From Macrostomum hystrix (Eukaryota; Platyhelminthes; Macrostomidae): a stretch of 64,000 nt of DNA. Below the pieces are notes generated by a model. It was given only the letters and a program-made list of their open reading frames with translations. It searched no databases and was not told where the DNA came from. The stretch lies in the NCBI GenBank assembly GCA_950097015.1, contig CATNEN010000008.1, forward strand, positions 3,942,501 through 4,006,500, written 5' to 3'. Within the stretch, counting starts at the first letter, position 1. Each line of letters starts with the position of its first letter. Shown piece after piece: positions 21,946 through 36,307 of the stretch. The position numbers were made by a program, and so were the translations under genes.

Positions 21946-24900
21946 ATGGCTGATCAGCAGGCTGTCGATGATCCAGACAATCAGGGTGGAGGCGGCGATG
22001 GAAGCGACGATGAGAAACTGGAAACTGAAGAGGATCTCATGAATCTGGCCCCTCTAGTTATACCGCCTAAGCCTGTTGACTTGCCCATGACTGGAGAAGA
22101 ACAGGTTTGTAATGGCCTATGGTTATTTCTTTATTCAGTTTCTATCTGCTATCCTTCAACATCCATTCATTGTCCTTCAGCATCATTTCACTGTCCTTCA
22201 ACATCCCTTCATTGTCCTTCAGCATCATTTCACTGTCCTTCAGCATCATTTCACTGTCCTTCAACATCCATTCATTGTCCTTCAGCATCCATTCATTGTC
22301 CTTCAGCATCATTTCACTGTCCTTCAGCATCCTTTCACTGTCCTTCAACATCCCTTCATTGTCCTTCAGCATCCTTTCACTGTCCTTCAGCATCCCTTCA
22401 TTTTCCTTCAGCATCCCTTCATTGTCCTTCATTATCCATTCACTGTCCTCCAGCATCCCTTCATTGTCCTTGAGCATCCCTTCATTGTCCTTCAGCATCA
22501 TTTCACTGTCCTCCAGCATCCCTTCATTGTCCTTTAACATCCCTTAATTGTCCTTCAGCATCCTTTCACTGTCCTTCAACATCCCTTCATTTTCCTTCAG
22601 CATCCCTTCATTGTCCTTCATTATCCCTTCATTATCCCTTCACTGTCCTCCAGCATCCCTTCATTGTCCTTGAGCATCCCTTCATTGTCCTTCAGCATCC
22701 CTTCATTGTCCTTCAGCACCCCTTCTTTGCTCTTCATCACCCCTTCATGTAAAGTATTATCTGTTTATTCACAAAATCCCTGACAAACCCAACGCCGTCA
22801 GGGTCGCGCACGCCTGATGATCAGCCACATCGTAAATCGCAATTTCAAATCCTACGCCGGCGAGCGCACCCTGGGGCCATTCCACCAGAACTTCACCGCC
22901 ATTGTGGGCCCCAACGGCAGTGGCAAGTCTAACGTCATCGACTCCATGCTGTTCGTGTTCGGCTATCGAGCCTCCAAGATTCGCTCCAAGAAGCTATCCT
23001 CGCTGATTCATTCTAGCGAGAACTTCGCCGCCATCGACAGTTGCACTGTAGAGATTCATTTCCAACGGGTTGTGGACAGAGAAGACGGCGGCTTTGATGT
23101 GATTGAGGGCTCGCATTTCAGCGTTGCTAGGACCGCATTCAAGGATAATTCGTCCTATTACACTGTCAATGGCCGGCGCCTGGTCTACAAGGAAGTGGCC
23201 GAACTGCTCATGCGTGTGGGCATCGATCTCACCCACAATCGGTTCCTCATACTACAGGTGACACTTTAACCTACCTGTTTATCAATTCATCAATCTACCA
23301 CAACAGTCTGCTAATCTACCACAAACAACCTGCTAATCTACTTCAGTCTGCTAATCTACCATAAACAATCTGCTAATTTACCACAAACAGTCTGCTAATC
23401 TACCACAAACAGTCTGCTAATCTACCACAAACAGTCTGCTAATCTACCACAAACAGTATGCTAATCTACCACAAACAGTCTGTTAATCTACCACAAACAG
23501 TATGCTAATCTACCACAAACAGTATGCTAATCTACCACAAACAGTCTGTTAATCTACCACAAACAGTATGCTAATCTACCACAAACAGTATGCTAATCTA
23601 CCACAAACAGTCTGCTAATCTACCACAAACAGTCTGCTAATCTACCACAAACAGTCTGCTAATCTACCACAAACAATCTGCCAATCTACCACAAACAGTC
23701 TGCTAATCTACCACAAACAACCTGCTAATCTACTACAATCTGTTAATCTACTACAGTCTGCTAATCTATCAGAAACAGTCTGTTAATCTGCTAATCTACC
23801 ACAAACAGTCTGCTAATCTACTACAATCTGTTAATCTACTACAGTCTGCTAATCTATCACAAACAGTCTGTTAATCTGCTAATCTACCACAAACAATCTG
23901 CTAATCTACCACAAACAGTGCTAATCTACCACAAACAATCTGCTAATCTACCACAAACAATCTGCTAATCTACCACAAACAGTGCTAATCTACCACAAAC
24001 AATCTACTAATCTACCACAAACAATCTGCTAATCTACTACGAATCTACTCGTACAATCTGTTAATCTACTACAGTCTGCTAATCTACCACAAACAGTCTG
24101 CTAATCTGCTAATCTGCTACAGTCTTCTAATCTACCAGTCAAAATTTTTCAAAATTTTCAAAACTAATTTATCAAAATTTTCGCTTGCCATAATACAGTT
24201 AATGACTAATAAAAGCTTCCAATCGTCAGGGCGAAGTTGAGCAGATCTCCCTAATGAAGCCGATCGCGCCGAACGAGCACGAAGAAGGCCTCCTGGAATA
24301 CCTGGAAGACATCATTGGCAGCTCGCGATTCAAGAATCCTTTAAATCGCATTGTTCGCCGCATTGACGCTTTAAACGACTTGCGCGCGGAGAAAGTCAAC
24401 CAGGTGTGTTACCTAACTGCTTTTTTAAATTAACATTTTGCCTTAGCTCGTATTTGTGGTTCTTGCCACCAGAATCATTGAATATGACGCAGATTTTTGT
24501 GATTATGGAAGTTGTTTAATCCGATAGAACAGAAAATTTAAGCCAGTGTTCTGGATTTTTAACAAATGTGATGCTTCCGCTACTTATCCATTTCCGCTAC
24601 TTATCCACTTCCGCTACTTATTCACTTCCGTTACTTATTCACTTCCGTTACTTATTCACTTCCGCTACTTATTCACTTCCGCTACTTATCCACTTCCGCT
24701 ACTTATCCACTTCCGCTACTTATCCACTTCCGCTACTTATTCACTTCCGCTACTTATCCACTTCCGTTACTTATAATCGTTCGTTATTTTTTGCCTTACT
24801 TTTAGGATTTTTTATGCTTCCGTTACTATATATAGTTTCGTTAACTTTTTTTACTTCTGTTAGTTATCTACTACCTATCTACTAATTTTTCACTTATTAT

Positions 24901-27900
24901 TTAATATGCTTCCGTTAGTTGTTGTTCTTAAGCTGCATGTCCCATTAAATAATGTTAATGAAATCTCTCCCAGGTGAAAGCTGTGGAGAAGCAGAAGGCC
25001 GATCTTCAGGGCGTTCGAGACGAGGCGCTGCGCTATCTGCGCCTGTGCAACCAGATCGTGCGAAAGAAGAACGCCCTGTTCCAGCTGTACAGGCACGAAT
25101 GCGCGGCCACCATTGAGAATATGAAAGGCGAGCTGCAGCAGAGGCAGTCTGAGTTGGACAGCGCCCTGGCCAGGCTGCGGGAGGCCAAGCAGCAGTCGAA
25201 GCGGAAAGTTGAAGAGAACAAAGAAATAGTCAAGGCCTACCAGGAGCAGCAGACTATTTACACTGTCACCAAGGAGAAGTTCACCGCTTTGGAAGTTGAA
25301 GACGCCAGCTTGCGCGAAGAGTACAAGCGGATGAAGGCGCAGGGTAAGAAGATTGTCCGCATGGCCGAGGAGGAGACGGCCAAGATTGAGGAGCTGCGCC
25401 GGGCGCCAGAGGATGCCGAGAAGCGACTGGCCGAGCTGGCTGAGAAACTCACCGAACTGGAGAAGCAGCGAGTGGTGGAGGAGGCTAGCAGGTCTGTCTG
25501 TGTTAATAAATTATGCTAATGACCAAGACTGGGGATGTTTTCACCCAGACAAAGACTGGTCATTACATTATACCTAATATTTGGGATTTGTATTGACCAA
25601 TCTAAATGACCAAAGTTGACAAAGAAAATGGCCAAAAATGACCAAACTCAAATTGATTTTGACCTATTTAAATGACCAAAGCTAGAACTAGTATGACCAG
25701 TCCGAATGACCTTACTCGGATTGGTGTAGTGAACTAAATGACCAAGACTCGGAGTGGTTATGACCAAGACTCGGAGTGGTTATGACCAAGACTCGGAGTG
25801 GTTATGACCAAGACTCGGAGCGGTTATGACCAAGACTCGGAGCGGTTATCACCAAGACTCGGAGTGGTTATGACCAAGTTTATTTATAGTAAACATATTT
25901 AATAATATGAGAGGGATTATGACGGAATCGCACAAAAATCAATGAACAATTTTCCCATTCCAGGCAAACCGCTCTAAACGCAATCGAAGCCGAGACAAAG
26001 GATTTGCGCGCCGAGAAAGTTGTAGCCGAGCGCCGCCTGGCCGGCCTTCAAAAGGACGCCAACGCCAAGCGTTCGGTCCGAGACTTGGCCCGTACAGAGC
26101 TGGACATCCTGCTCAGCGGTCAGACTAGAGCTCTGCAACGCCTGGACGCAGCCAAGCAGGACGCTGACGGTGTTGAACGAGCCCTGGCCGACAAGATCGG
26201 CATGAGGGACCGTGCGGCCAAGGAGGCGCCTGAGATGCAGCGAAGTCTGGAGCGGGCCAAGCGCGACTCTGCCGCCTTGGAGCAACGCGAAGCCGGCCTA
26301 GCCGAGGAGGCGCGCGGACTGCGAGTTCGAGTCGACGAGGCCAGGCGTCAGCTGGAGCAGCGCAGCCAGAGTCGGGTGCTCCAGGCGCTGCTTGAGCAGA
26401 AGAAGAGAGGCAAATTCACCGGCGTGCGAGGCCGGCTGGGCGACCTTGGAGCCATCGATGAGCGGTGAGAAGATTGACTCGGTGGTGGCGACTGACAACA
26501 AAGGTGGTTTGTTGATTGACAGCTGGGGTTGATTGTTGATTGACAGCTGCGGTTGATTGTTGATTGACAGCTGCGGTTGATTGTTGATTGACAGCTGAGT
26601 TTGATTGTTGATTGGCAGCTATTCTTGGAATATTGACAGCTATTCTTGGAATATTGACAGCTAGTATTCTTGGAATATTGACAGCTAGTATTCTTGGAAT
26701 ATTGACAGCTAGTATTCTTGGAATATTGACAGCTAGTATTCTTGGAATATTGACAGCTAAGGTTTAATTCCCAACCAATATCCAACTGTAGATACGATGT
26801 GGCCATGAGCACAGCCTGCGGCCCTCTCGATGACATTGTGGTTGACAACATCGCCACTGGTGAGGCGTGCGTTCGATTCCTCAAGGAGCAGAGGATAGGC
26901 ACCGCCACGTTTATCGCGCTGGACAAGATGGAGCAGTGGTCCACCGAGTCGGCTAAGAAGTGCAACACTCCCATTCCGAGGCTGTTCGACCTGCTGCAGG
27001 TGCCGGATCCCAAGGTGCGGAACGCGTTTTATTACGCAATTCGCGACACCCTAGTTGCTAAGGACCTGGACGAGGCGACCAGGGTGGCCTACGGCACGCC
27101 CAGGTACCGGGTGGTGTCCGAGCAGGGCGGCCTGATTGAACTGTCCGGCACTATGAGCGGCGGTGGTAGGCCCACCAGGTGACATAATTGCTGCAATGCT
27201 GTCTCCCTGATTTAGCATGAAATCCCCGAATGCCATTCGTAACCCACTAATCTACTGTATTTCAGAGGCCGTATTGGCACTAGAGTCAATCTGGACGCCT
27301 CCACAGTCGGTTCCGCGATGGCAGGCGGCGGCGGCGGGGAAGAATCCGCCCAGGAGGCCGAGCGCCGACTAGCCGAGCTCACCTCGCAGCTCAACGCCCT
27401 GCGCGACGAGCGGGCCCGCCTTGGCGAGACCATTGGTGGCCTGGAGCGCGACCTGCGCCAGATGGCTCGCAATTCGGATGCCGTTGAGCGAGAAGTCGCT
27501 CGTCTAGAGGAGCGCCGGCGCGCAGCCCGCGAGGTTCTAGCCGACGCCGAGAGGCGCGCAGCGGAGGCGGAGCCGGACGCCGACGCTCTGGCTAAGCTGC
27601 GAGAGCGCCTTGAATCCGCCGAGATCGAGCAGAAGACCAGCGCCGAGGCGGCCGGCAAGGCCGAGTCGGAGGTGGCCCAGCTGGATAGTCGCATTATGGA
27701 GGTCGGCGGAGCTAGGCTGCAGGTGCGGATGCTGCTGATTTTTTATCGGTGATCCACTGATTATCAGTATATTCCAGATTGTAGTTAGTGGAATCTCTCG
27801 AGGAATAATATTTCCTATATAAAATACCCTGTATAGATAGAGAATTCCCAGGTGGATTTAAGGAATTCCCAGTGTAACTATGGAATTCAATTATTCATAG

Positions 27901-30900
27901 GCAATCCCCATTTTAGATTAACAATTCCAAGGGTAGCTAGGGAATTGCACTTGTAGCTAGGGGATTGCCCTTGTTGCTAGGGAATTGCACTTGTAGCTAG
28001 GGAATCGCCCTTGTAGCTAGGGAATCGCCCTTGTAGCTAGGGAATCGCCCTTGTAGCTAGGGGATTGCCCTTGTTGCTAGGGAATTGCCCCTGTAGCTAG
28101 GGGATTGCCCTTGTAGCAAGGGAATCGCCCTTGTAGCTAGGGGATTGCCCTTGTTGCTAGGGAATTGCCCCTGTAGCTAGGGGATTGCCCTTGTAGCTAG
28201 GGGATTGCCCTTGTAGCTAGGGAATTGCCCTTGTTGCTAGGGAATTGCCCCTGTAGCTAGGGAATTGCCCTTGTAGCTAGGGAATTGCCCCTGTAGCTAG
28301 GGAATTGCCCTTGTAGCTAGGGGATTGCCCTTGTAGCTAGGGAATTTCCCCTGTAGCTAGGGAATTGCCTTTGTAGCTAGGGAATTGCCCTTGTTGCTAG
28401 GGAATTGCCCTTGTAGCTAGGGTATAGCCTTTGTAGCTAGGGAATAGCCCTTGTAGCTAGGGAATTGCCCTTTTAGCTAGGTGATTGCCCTTGTAGCTAG
28501 GGAATAGCCCTTGTTGCTAGGGAATTGCCCCTGTAGCTAGGGAATTGCCCTTGTAGCTAGGGAATTGCCCCTGTAGCTAGGGAATCGCCCTTGTAGCTAG
28601 GGGATTGCCCTTGTAGCTAGGGAATTGCCCTTATTGCTAGGGAATCCCCGATATAGTTTCGAAATCTCTAATAATGGCTAGAGAATCCCATTTTACATAG
28701 GGAATCCCTATTGTAGCTTGGTAATTCCCAATGTAGCAAGGGAATTCCAATTGTAGCGAGGAAATCTCCTGGCTAGCTTCGAAATCACTAGGAAATTCCC
28801 TGTGTATCAGGTAAATCCCCATCGTTGCTCGTTAATCCCAGTGATTATTAACTGAGGAACTGGCGAATATTTTTATATAGCTACTGAACAATCCCAAACA
28901 CAGAGGGGTCGGTGGCAGAGCGGTTACCGCGTTTGCCTCTCGCGCCAAGGTCCCTGAGCTCGATTCCGCGCTGAGGCCACATTTATTTGGGGCGCAGCCG
29001 CGGAGAGAAGGCTTGGGGGCTTGTCGTGCAATTTACCCCCTCCAAGGCACAGTGAAGTGTACACTGACTGACGACGAGAAATTCTTTTTTTGTAGATTTT
29101 TTAACTCCAATGAACAAAACTGAAATTCTCAGGTAATTCAAAGCCGCCTGGACACAGTGCTGGCCGAGATCAAGAAGCAGAAGGCTCTGTCCACCAAAGT
29201 TAAAGTGGCCGCCAGCACGGCAGAACGGAAGGTAATAAAACATTGGCGACAAAGGATTTCCTTCATGGTTTTCTAAGAAAAGCTCGCTTTTTTGTAACCG
29301 CCGGCAGGTGCGCGAATCCGAGGAGCGGCTGGCCCGCCTAGAAACTGAACGCGAAGAATGCAAGAGTCGCTTAGCAACCATCGGCGAGCGCATGACCCAG
29401 CTGGAGGGCGAGTGTCAGGACCTGATGAATCGGCACAAGGAGGCCCAGGAGGAGGTGAAGAAATGGCAGGCGAAGGTTGACGGTATGAAGGCCGAGTTAG
29501 AGGACCTGGAGAAGGAGGAGCAGTCCTTGCGCAAGCTCGAGGTGGAATTGCGTCACAAGCTGCAGTCAGTGGCCGGCGTCGTCGAGGAGCACGAAAGAAA
29601 GCGGCGCGGCTGGGAGCGCGAGCTGCAGCAGCTGCGCCTGCACCGCATTCAGGACGACGAGGAGGAGGCTGCCGAGGAAGCCGAGCGGGAGCGGCGCAGG
29701 CGGGAGGAGGCCGAAGCTGCGGCTGCTGCCAACGCCGCCGTCAATACGGAAGAAGACGAGGACAATGAGGCTGAAGACGAAGACGATGATGGTGAGGAAT
29801 CGTCATCCTCAGATGATGAAGAAGAGGAGGATGAGGAGGCAGAAGCAGCCGAGATGGAAGTCGACCCAAATGAAAGTCAGGAGGAGGAGGTTGAGGAGGC
29901 TTCTGGGACGGAAGAAGATCAGCAGATGCAGCTTGTACCGGTTGATGCCGCTGAAGAAGATCCAGATAAGGCCGAGAGCAGCCACGATGAAGATGACGAG
30001 GACAATGTCACGGTGAAATCTGAGCCGCTGTCGGAGACGGCAGCCGGGCCGCCGCGAAGCAAGCGGAGGCGCACGGATGAAGGCGTCGCGGTGCAGCTGG
30101 ATTCTCCGGCCAACAAGAAGGCGGGAGACAATAAAAAGCAGAAGAATTCTGCTTCGAAAAAGAAGGCCGACAAGAAGCGACAGCAGAAGAGAAAGGAGAA
30201 GAAACCAGCTCAAGCTGAGGAGGCTCAGCAGCAGCAGGCGCAGCCAAAATTCTCAGTTGAGAACATGTGGAAGCTGCCCACTTTGACCGAAGCCGAGCTG
30301 GACGAGCTGCGCAACAGCGGCCTCCGCACCCGGATCCAGCAGCTGGAGGACGAGACTGGCCGGATGCAGCCGGACATGAGCGCCCTGGATGAGTACAGGC
30401 AGAAGGAGGCCGCCTACCTGGCCAAGGTGGCCGAGCTGGACCGGGTCACCGGGGTGCGCGATGAGCAGCGTCAATTGCACAACGACTGGCGCCAAGCCCG
30501 CTTGGCCGAGTTTATGAGCGGCTTCCGGACCATCACCGGCAAGCTGAAGGAGATGTACCAGGTAAGACTGCGTTTTCAGATGCGCGCATCACTCCACTTT
30601 GGTGTTTTTAACTTGGACAGACAAAGTCAAGATTTGTTCTGTCTGAGCTTAAACATATTCTTTTCCCGGAAGATGTAGTATCCCTTTTCCGTGATGCTTA
30701 AAATTATGCATTAATTTACCTTCCCATCACATTCCCCTAATTCTAAAGATCCTGTACATCTAACATTTCAGATTCTCTTCTTCTAATCTTTGAGAGTTCC
30801 CCTAATCCTTCAGATTCTCTTCTTCTAATCCTTCAGATCTTCTTCTAATAATCCTCCAAAATCCTCCTCTGTTATGTTATTTTTCTCAGCACCATCCCTA

Positions 30901-31406
30901 GACCCCGCTAACCGACTCTGAACTGCCAGATGATCACCATTGGTGGCGACGCGGAGCTGGAGCTGGTGGACTCCCTGGACCCATTCACCGAGGGCGTGGT
31001 GTTCTCGGTGCGGCCGCCAAAGAAGAGCTGGAAATGCATCGGCAACCTGAGCGGCGGCGAGAAGACCCTGAGCTCCCTGGCTCTGGTGTTCGCTCTGCAC
31101 CACTACAAGCCCACGCCACTGTACTTCATGGACGAGATTGACGCTGCCCTGGACTTCAAGAATGTGTCCATTGTGGCCAATTATATTAAACGCTGCGCCC
31201 GCAATGCCCAGTTCATTGTGATCAGCCTGCGCAACAACATGTTTGAACTGTCCGATAGGCTGGTTGGTATCTACAAGACTGACAACTGCACTAAGAGTGT
31301 CACCATTGACCCTGAACTGGTTGCTAGGGCTGCTCATTGGCTCAATTCCGGTTGCTATGCTAGGCGAGTTGGCGCCGGCAACCCTCTGGCTGGCAGTCAG
31401 CCTTAA
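21946..31406 (+). CDS. SMC4: SMC4, condensin ATPase subunit
   Basis: Ten exons join in phase: 21946-22104, 22802-23257, 24230-24403, 24974-25491, 25964-26464, 26792-27178, 27266-27722, 29133-29231, 29308-30561 and 30930-31406, giving 1,493 residues. SMC4 pairs with SMC2 in condensin and compacts mitotic chromosomes by ATP-driven loop extrusion. Evidence: N-terminal motif NFKSYAGERTLGPFH with Walker A GPNGSGKS (about 89-96); long coiled coils; hinge (about 590-745) with RGRLGDLGAIDERYDVA and SGTMSGGG; C-terminal head with PPKKSWKCIGNLSGGEK (signature about 1375-1380) and Walker B LYFMDEIDAALD. Vertebrate SMC4 is about 1,290 residues. The excess is mainly a ~200-residue acidic then Lys-rich insertion in exon 9 (29646-30250) carrying NLS-like SKRRR and KKKADKKRQQKRKEKK. 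The chosen ATG is the first in exon 1; an upstream 5' exon is possible. All but two introns hold repeats. Confidence 0.95.
22143..22745. repeat. 21-bp minisatellite in SMC4 intron 1
   Basis: About 28 copies of a 21-bp unit (CATTGTCCTTCAGCATCCCT plus T) with few-base variants fill most of the intron. All six frames stay open for long distances because of the period. Confidence 0.9.
23270..24125. repeat. 22-bp minisatellite in SMC4 intron 2
   Basis: About 37 copies of CTAATCTACCACAAACAGTC plus TG, with shortened variants (CTACTACAATCTGTTAAT) interspersed towards the 3' side. The array nearly fills the intron between exons 2 and 3. Confidence 0.9.
24570..24775. repeat. 17-bp minisatellite in SMC4 intron 3
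   Basis: About 12 copies of CCACTTCCGCTACTTAT, with T variants. Degenerate copies continue to about 24920. Confidence 0.85.
25738..25876. repeat. 22-bp minisatellite in SMC4 intron 4
   Basis: About six copies of ATGACCAAGACTCGGAGTGG plus TT. Looser ATGACCAA-containing sequence extends back to about 25515. Confidence 0.85.
26492..26765. repeat. 24-bp minisatellite in SMC4 intron 5
   Basis: Two related halves. The first has GTTGATTGACAGCTGCGGTT-type units, the second ATTCTTGGAATATTGACAGC-type units. TTGACAGCT is shared, so one ancestral unit probably diverged into two local variants. Confidence 0.8.
27920..28660. repeat. 20-bp minisatellite in SMC4 intron 7
   Basis: About 36 copies of AGCTAGGGAATTGCCCTTGT with GGGGATT and CCCCTGT variants. 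Degenerate flanking copies lie on both sides (27780-27920 and 28660-28830). Confidence 0.92.
28905..29095 (+). mobile_element. tRNA-derived SINE (family A), best copy
   Basis: The head reads GTGGCAGAGCGGTTACC (A-box-like) and then GAGCTCGATTCCG (B-box-like), spaced as in a tRNA gene. A non-tRNA body follows with GCTGAGGCCACATTTATTTG, GCAGCCGCGGAGAGAAGG and CAGTGAAGTGTACACTGACT. It sits in SMC4 intron 7 in the sense orientation, about 40 bases before the exon 8 acceptor. Related copies are at 21365, 50165 (head only) and 55625. Confidence 0.85.
30766..30865. repeat. short CT-rich direct repeats in SMC4 intron 9
   Basis: Imperfect repeats of TTCAGATTCTCTTCTTCTAA occur three to four times, ending in the polypyrimidine region upstream of the last exon. 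Confidence 0.55.
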
Positions 31407-31554
31407 ATTTATAGGAACAACTTCGGCTTTGTGTTTATAGCGTGTGTTTAATTGTGTACTTTTATTCCAGAATCATTTTCTTTATACGAATGCACGTTTT
31501 AATTAATGTATGTTTAAAATCTCTATTCCCCTTTTTCATTTGTTATAAGTTAAA
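31407..31554 (+). other. presumed SMC4 3' untranslated region
   Basis: AT-rich DNA after the SMC4 stop. No perfect AATAAA was found close by, so the 3' end cannot be placed. Confidence 0.3.
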
Positions 31555-31675
31555 GGGTGGAAAATTTTGATAGAGATGGTGGACTTTCACGAAACTCGGT
31601 CATTCGGTTTGGGAGCTATCGTGAAGTAGGCAAGTCAGTATTTGAAATAACCCCGAGGTCTTTGTCCAGGGGGGA
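31555..31675 (+). mobile_element. short dispersed repeat, MITE-like copy 1
   Basis: GGGTGGAAAATTTTGAT, then GATGGTGGACTTTCACGAAA, then GGTTTGGGAGCTATCGTGAA, then GTAGGCA recur at 49640-49790 and, reversed, at 54053-54211. This copy ends in GAAATAACCCCGAGGTCTTT, a decayed version of the terminal repeat seen in the third copy. Confidence 0.65.
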
Positions 31676-32350
31676 ATAACCTGCTCTTTATTCTGTTGAT
31701 AGAAGCAACCGGCGGGATTTAAAATCGCGATTGGATAAATTTAAGGAACCTTATTAGCATGCATTCTAAGAAACCAAATCTTTTTTTCTATTAGAAGACT
31801 ATACTACTTGTGCAGCTGTGTTCAGTAGTAGTTTAGTTTCTAATCCGGTTTTGAATATCCCCCGTGTTTTTAGCCTGTCGAAATTGTTGTTTTGCTGTCA
31901 CCTGTTCTGTGCAGTTAATTATTTTATTTTCCCTACACTTACGCCATATTTTAGTATTTGAATGTTTTAGCATCACTGCTTGTAAGTCATATCAACTTTT
32001 ATATTTTCATTTTTGCTGTCAAAACTAAATGGCATTTTATAAACCGCAAACTTCTAAGTAACTGGCATTTTATGTAACAAAGCTGTGTTTCTGCTAACAT
32101 TTAAATATATATTCGTTGCACACCGCCTAAATAACCGTAATCTATTGCGAGAAATTTTATTTCATGTTGACTTTGTCCTTGCTTTTTTCGTAACTTGCTA
32201 AGTCTTTTATACTCGTATCCTATTAAATCAAACACCAAGACACAACCACAGTGTGCACAGTGTCAGATAATTAAAAAGTCAGGGCACGTGTACGCCTAGC
32301 CTGTGGGTGTGTGTGCTCAAGTTGCTCAGTAGTCGACCGAACGCACAATT
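31676..32350. other. intergenic, no gene seen
   Basis: AT-rich, no credible open frame or repeat noticed. Confidence 0.45.
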
Positions 32351-32816
32351 TATATCCCTTCCCCATGATTCTTCAGACCCCATCCATATAATTCTTATGA
32401 TCCTATCCAAATGATTCTTCAGATCCCCATCCCCATGATTCTTCAGATCCCCATCCCCATGATTCTTCAGATACCTTTCCCCATGATTCTTCAGATCCCC
32501 ATCCCCATGATTCTTCAGATCCCCTTCCCCATGATTCTTCAGATTCCCATCCCCATGATTCTTCAGATCCCCTTCCCCATGATTCTTCAGATTCCCATCC
32601 CCATGATTCTTCAGATCCCCATCCCCATGATTCTTCAGATCCCCATCCCCATGATTCTTCAGATCCCCATCCCCATGATTCTTTAGATGCCCATCCCCAT
32701 GATTCTTCAGATACCTTTCCCCATGATTCTTCAGATTCCCATCCCCATGATTCTTCAGATCCCCATCCCCATGATTCTTCAGATCCCCATCCCCATGATT
32801 CTTCAGATCCCCATCC
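32351..32816. repeat. 24-bp minisatellite, about 19 copies
   Basis: Units of ATGATTCTTCAGATCCCCAT plus CCCC with local variants (CTTT, TCCC). The period gives 8-residue repeat frames on both strands (ILQIPIPM on plus, SEESWGWG on minus), which are unlikely to be genes. Confidence 0.9.
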
Positions 32817-34397
32817 GCTGCTCACTCACACAACACGGTGACTGAGGTGTGGTTCTTGGTTCTTGAGTCCGCTTGAGGTTGAGAACAGCTGTGAGCTGTT
32901 GCAGAGCACAGTGAAGTTGACGCTCACTGTATTTATGGTGCCTCAATGATTCTTAAAATTCCTGTGAATGATGTGTCAATGCCCAAAGCCCTCCTGCAAT
33001 TGTTATTATTGTTATCCAGCACACTCGGGCACTAGCTCAGGGCGGTCAGTATGGCCCTCTCAGGGTATGGCAGTTTCTCCCGTCACCGCTTTTCCAGGGC
33101 CAGGCAGCAGGGGAGCGATTAGGGCTCGATTAGAACATCTTGGGCCGAACCCAACGCTCTCTGACTTTAGCAGGCACAAAACACTTCCCGCTGCTTGCCC
33201 GGTAACTTTTAAAGATCAACGGCAACAACACACCACCGGAAGTTGTCTGGTTGCCAGGGGCTATCAGAATGAGCGGTTCCTCCGCCTCCCCGCTGAATCT
33301 GAGCATGAAGTGCCGAGTTATTTATTGCGATGGCATTTGGTTTTAACTTTGAAATTTACAAAGCAGATTATTAAGCACATGACTGATTGTTTCACTCAGA
33401 AGACCAATCGTATCCAGGGTTCACAAGTACTGCAATGTATTGTGTGCAATGGTCCACATTCTAGTAGGTAGTGATTAATGTCTTCCTAAATCATAATTTT
33501 TTCACAGCTAGTGTGGAAAGGGTTTTACCATAGACAGTTTGATTCGTGTGCTCACAATGCGCAGGGTTAAATAGTGACTAAATAGAAGGAATTCAAAATA
33601 TGATTTCAAGGATACATGCAATAGAAAGCTGCTAATGATTTTGTGTAAATTAATCAGAGGGAAGGATTTAGAAGCGCTTTAAAAAAACCCTAGGCTTTCA
33701 AAGTTATTTGTACCGAGATAATTCATCCTATATAATGATATAAATAAAATCTCCTATATAGTGTCTTTAAATAAAATGAACTTATAATTTGACACAGGAA
33801 CTCAAAAAACCAGCGGCATAGAGACAAATCGCACAAATTGGCAATGTAGTTCAGGTAGAAACACGCCTGTCTAACAAAAAAGTATGAGCCGACGAGGAAA
33901 GCAAATGAAAATAAAAATCATGCCAAATAAAATTTACCAACATGCAAGAAAAGAAGAGAAAAAATACAGGAAATGTTTCTTTCGCAATTCGTGAACTTAA
34001 GAATGTGTTTTCATATATATTATGGGAAGTTATGCACTTTATTTAAATTAGTGCCAAAAGTTCAATAATAAAACTAAGATAACTTAATTAAGTTAGCTTA
34101 AGCTTGAAAAGGACTCAATATGATAAGAATATATTCCATGCTGGCAACTCTGAAAAGTAGCCAATGTAATTTATGGCACCAGTTTAATCTCCTGACTTAT
34201 CATAATGGTTCCCACGTGAAAACTAGAGTTGTTATATTCAACTAGCAAACCTAATGAAACAAAATCATAGGTTAGATTAAAAACATGAATAAAATTCTGA
34301 GATAAGGAATGAAACAAACAACAATAACCCAGTTTAATATGAGCCGCAGTTTGCAGCTGATCAACTCAGTTAATAAAATTCTGACAGCCAATCCAGC
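32817..34397. other. intergenic, no gene recognised
   Basis: A 167-codon plus frame (32968-33471) is the longest. It contains a Cys-rich N-terminal stretch (CQCPKPSCNCYYC) but no recognisable domain, and no splice context supports it. A minus-strand ATTAAA near 34332 could serve the RAMP4 gene. Confidence 0.35.

Positions 34398-36307
<1,910 letters not shown>

Noticed and set aside
32840-32935. possible SINE A tail (GCACAGTGAAGTTGACGCTC)
   Set aside because: Only a short match to the tail of the 28905 copy; head and body are absent, so it may be chance.
32968-33471. 167-codon open frame with a Cys-rich start
   Set aside because: No recognisable domain, no splice context and no polyadenylation signal clearly tied to it.
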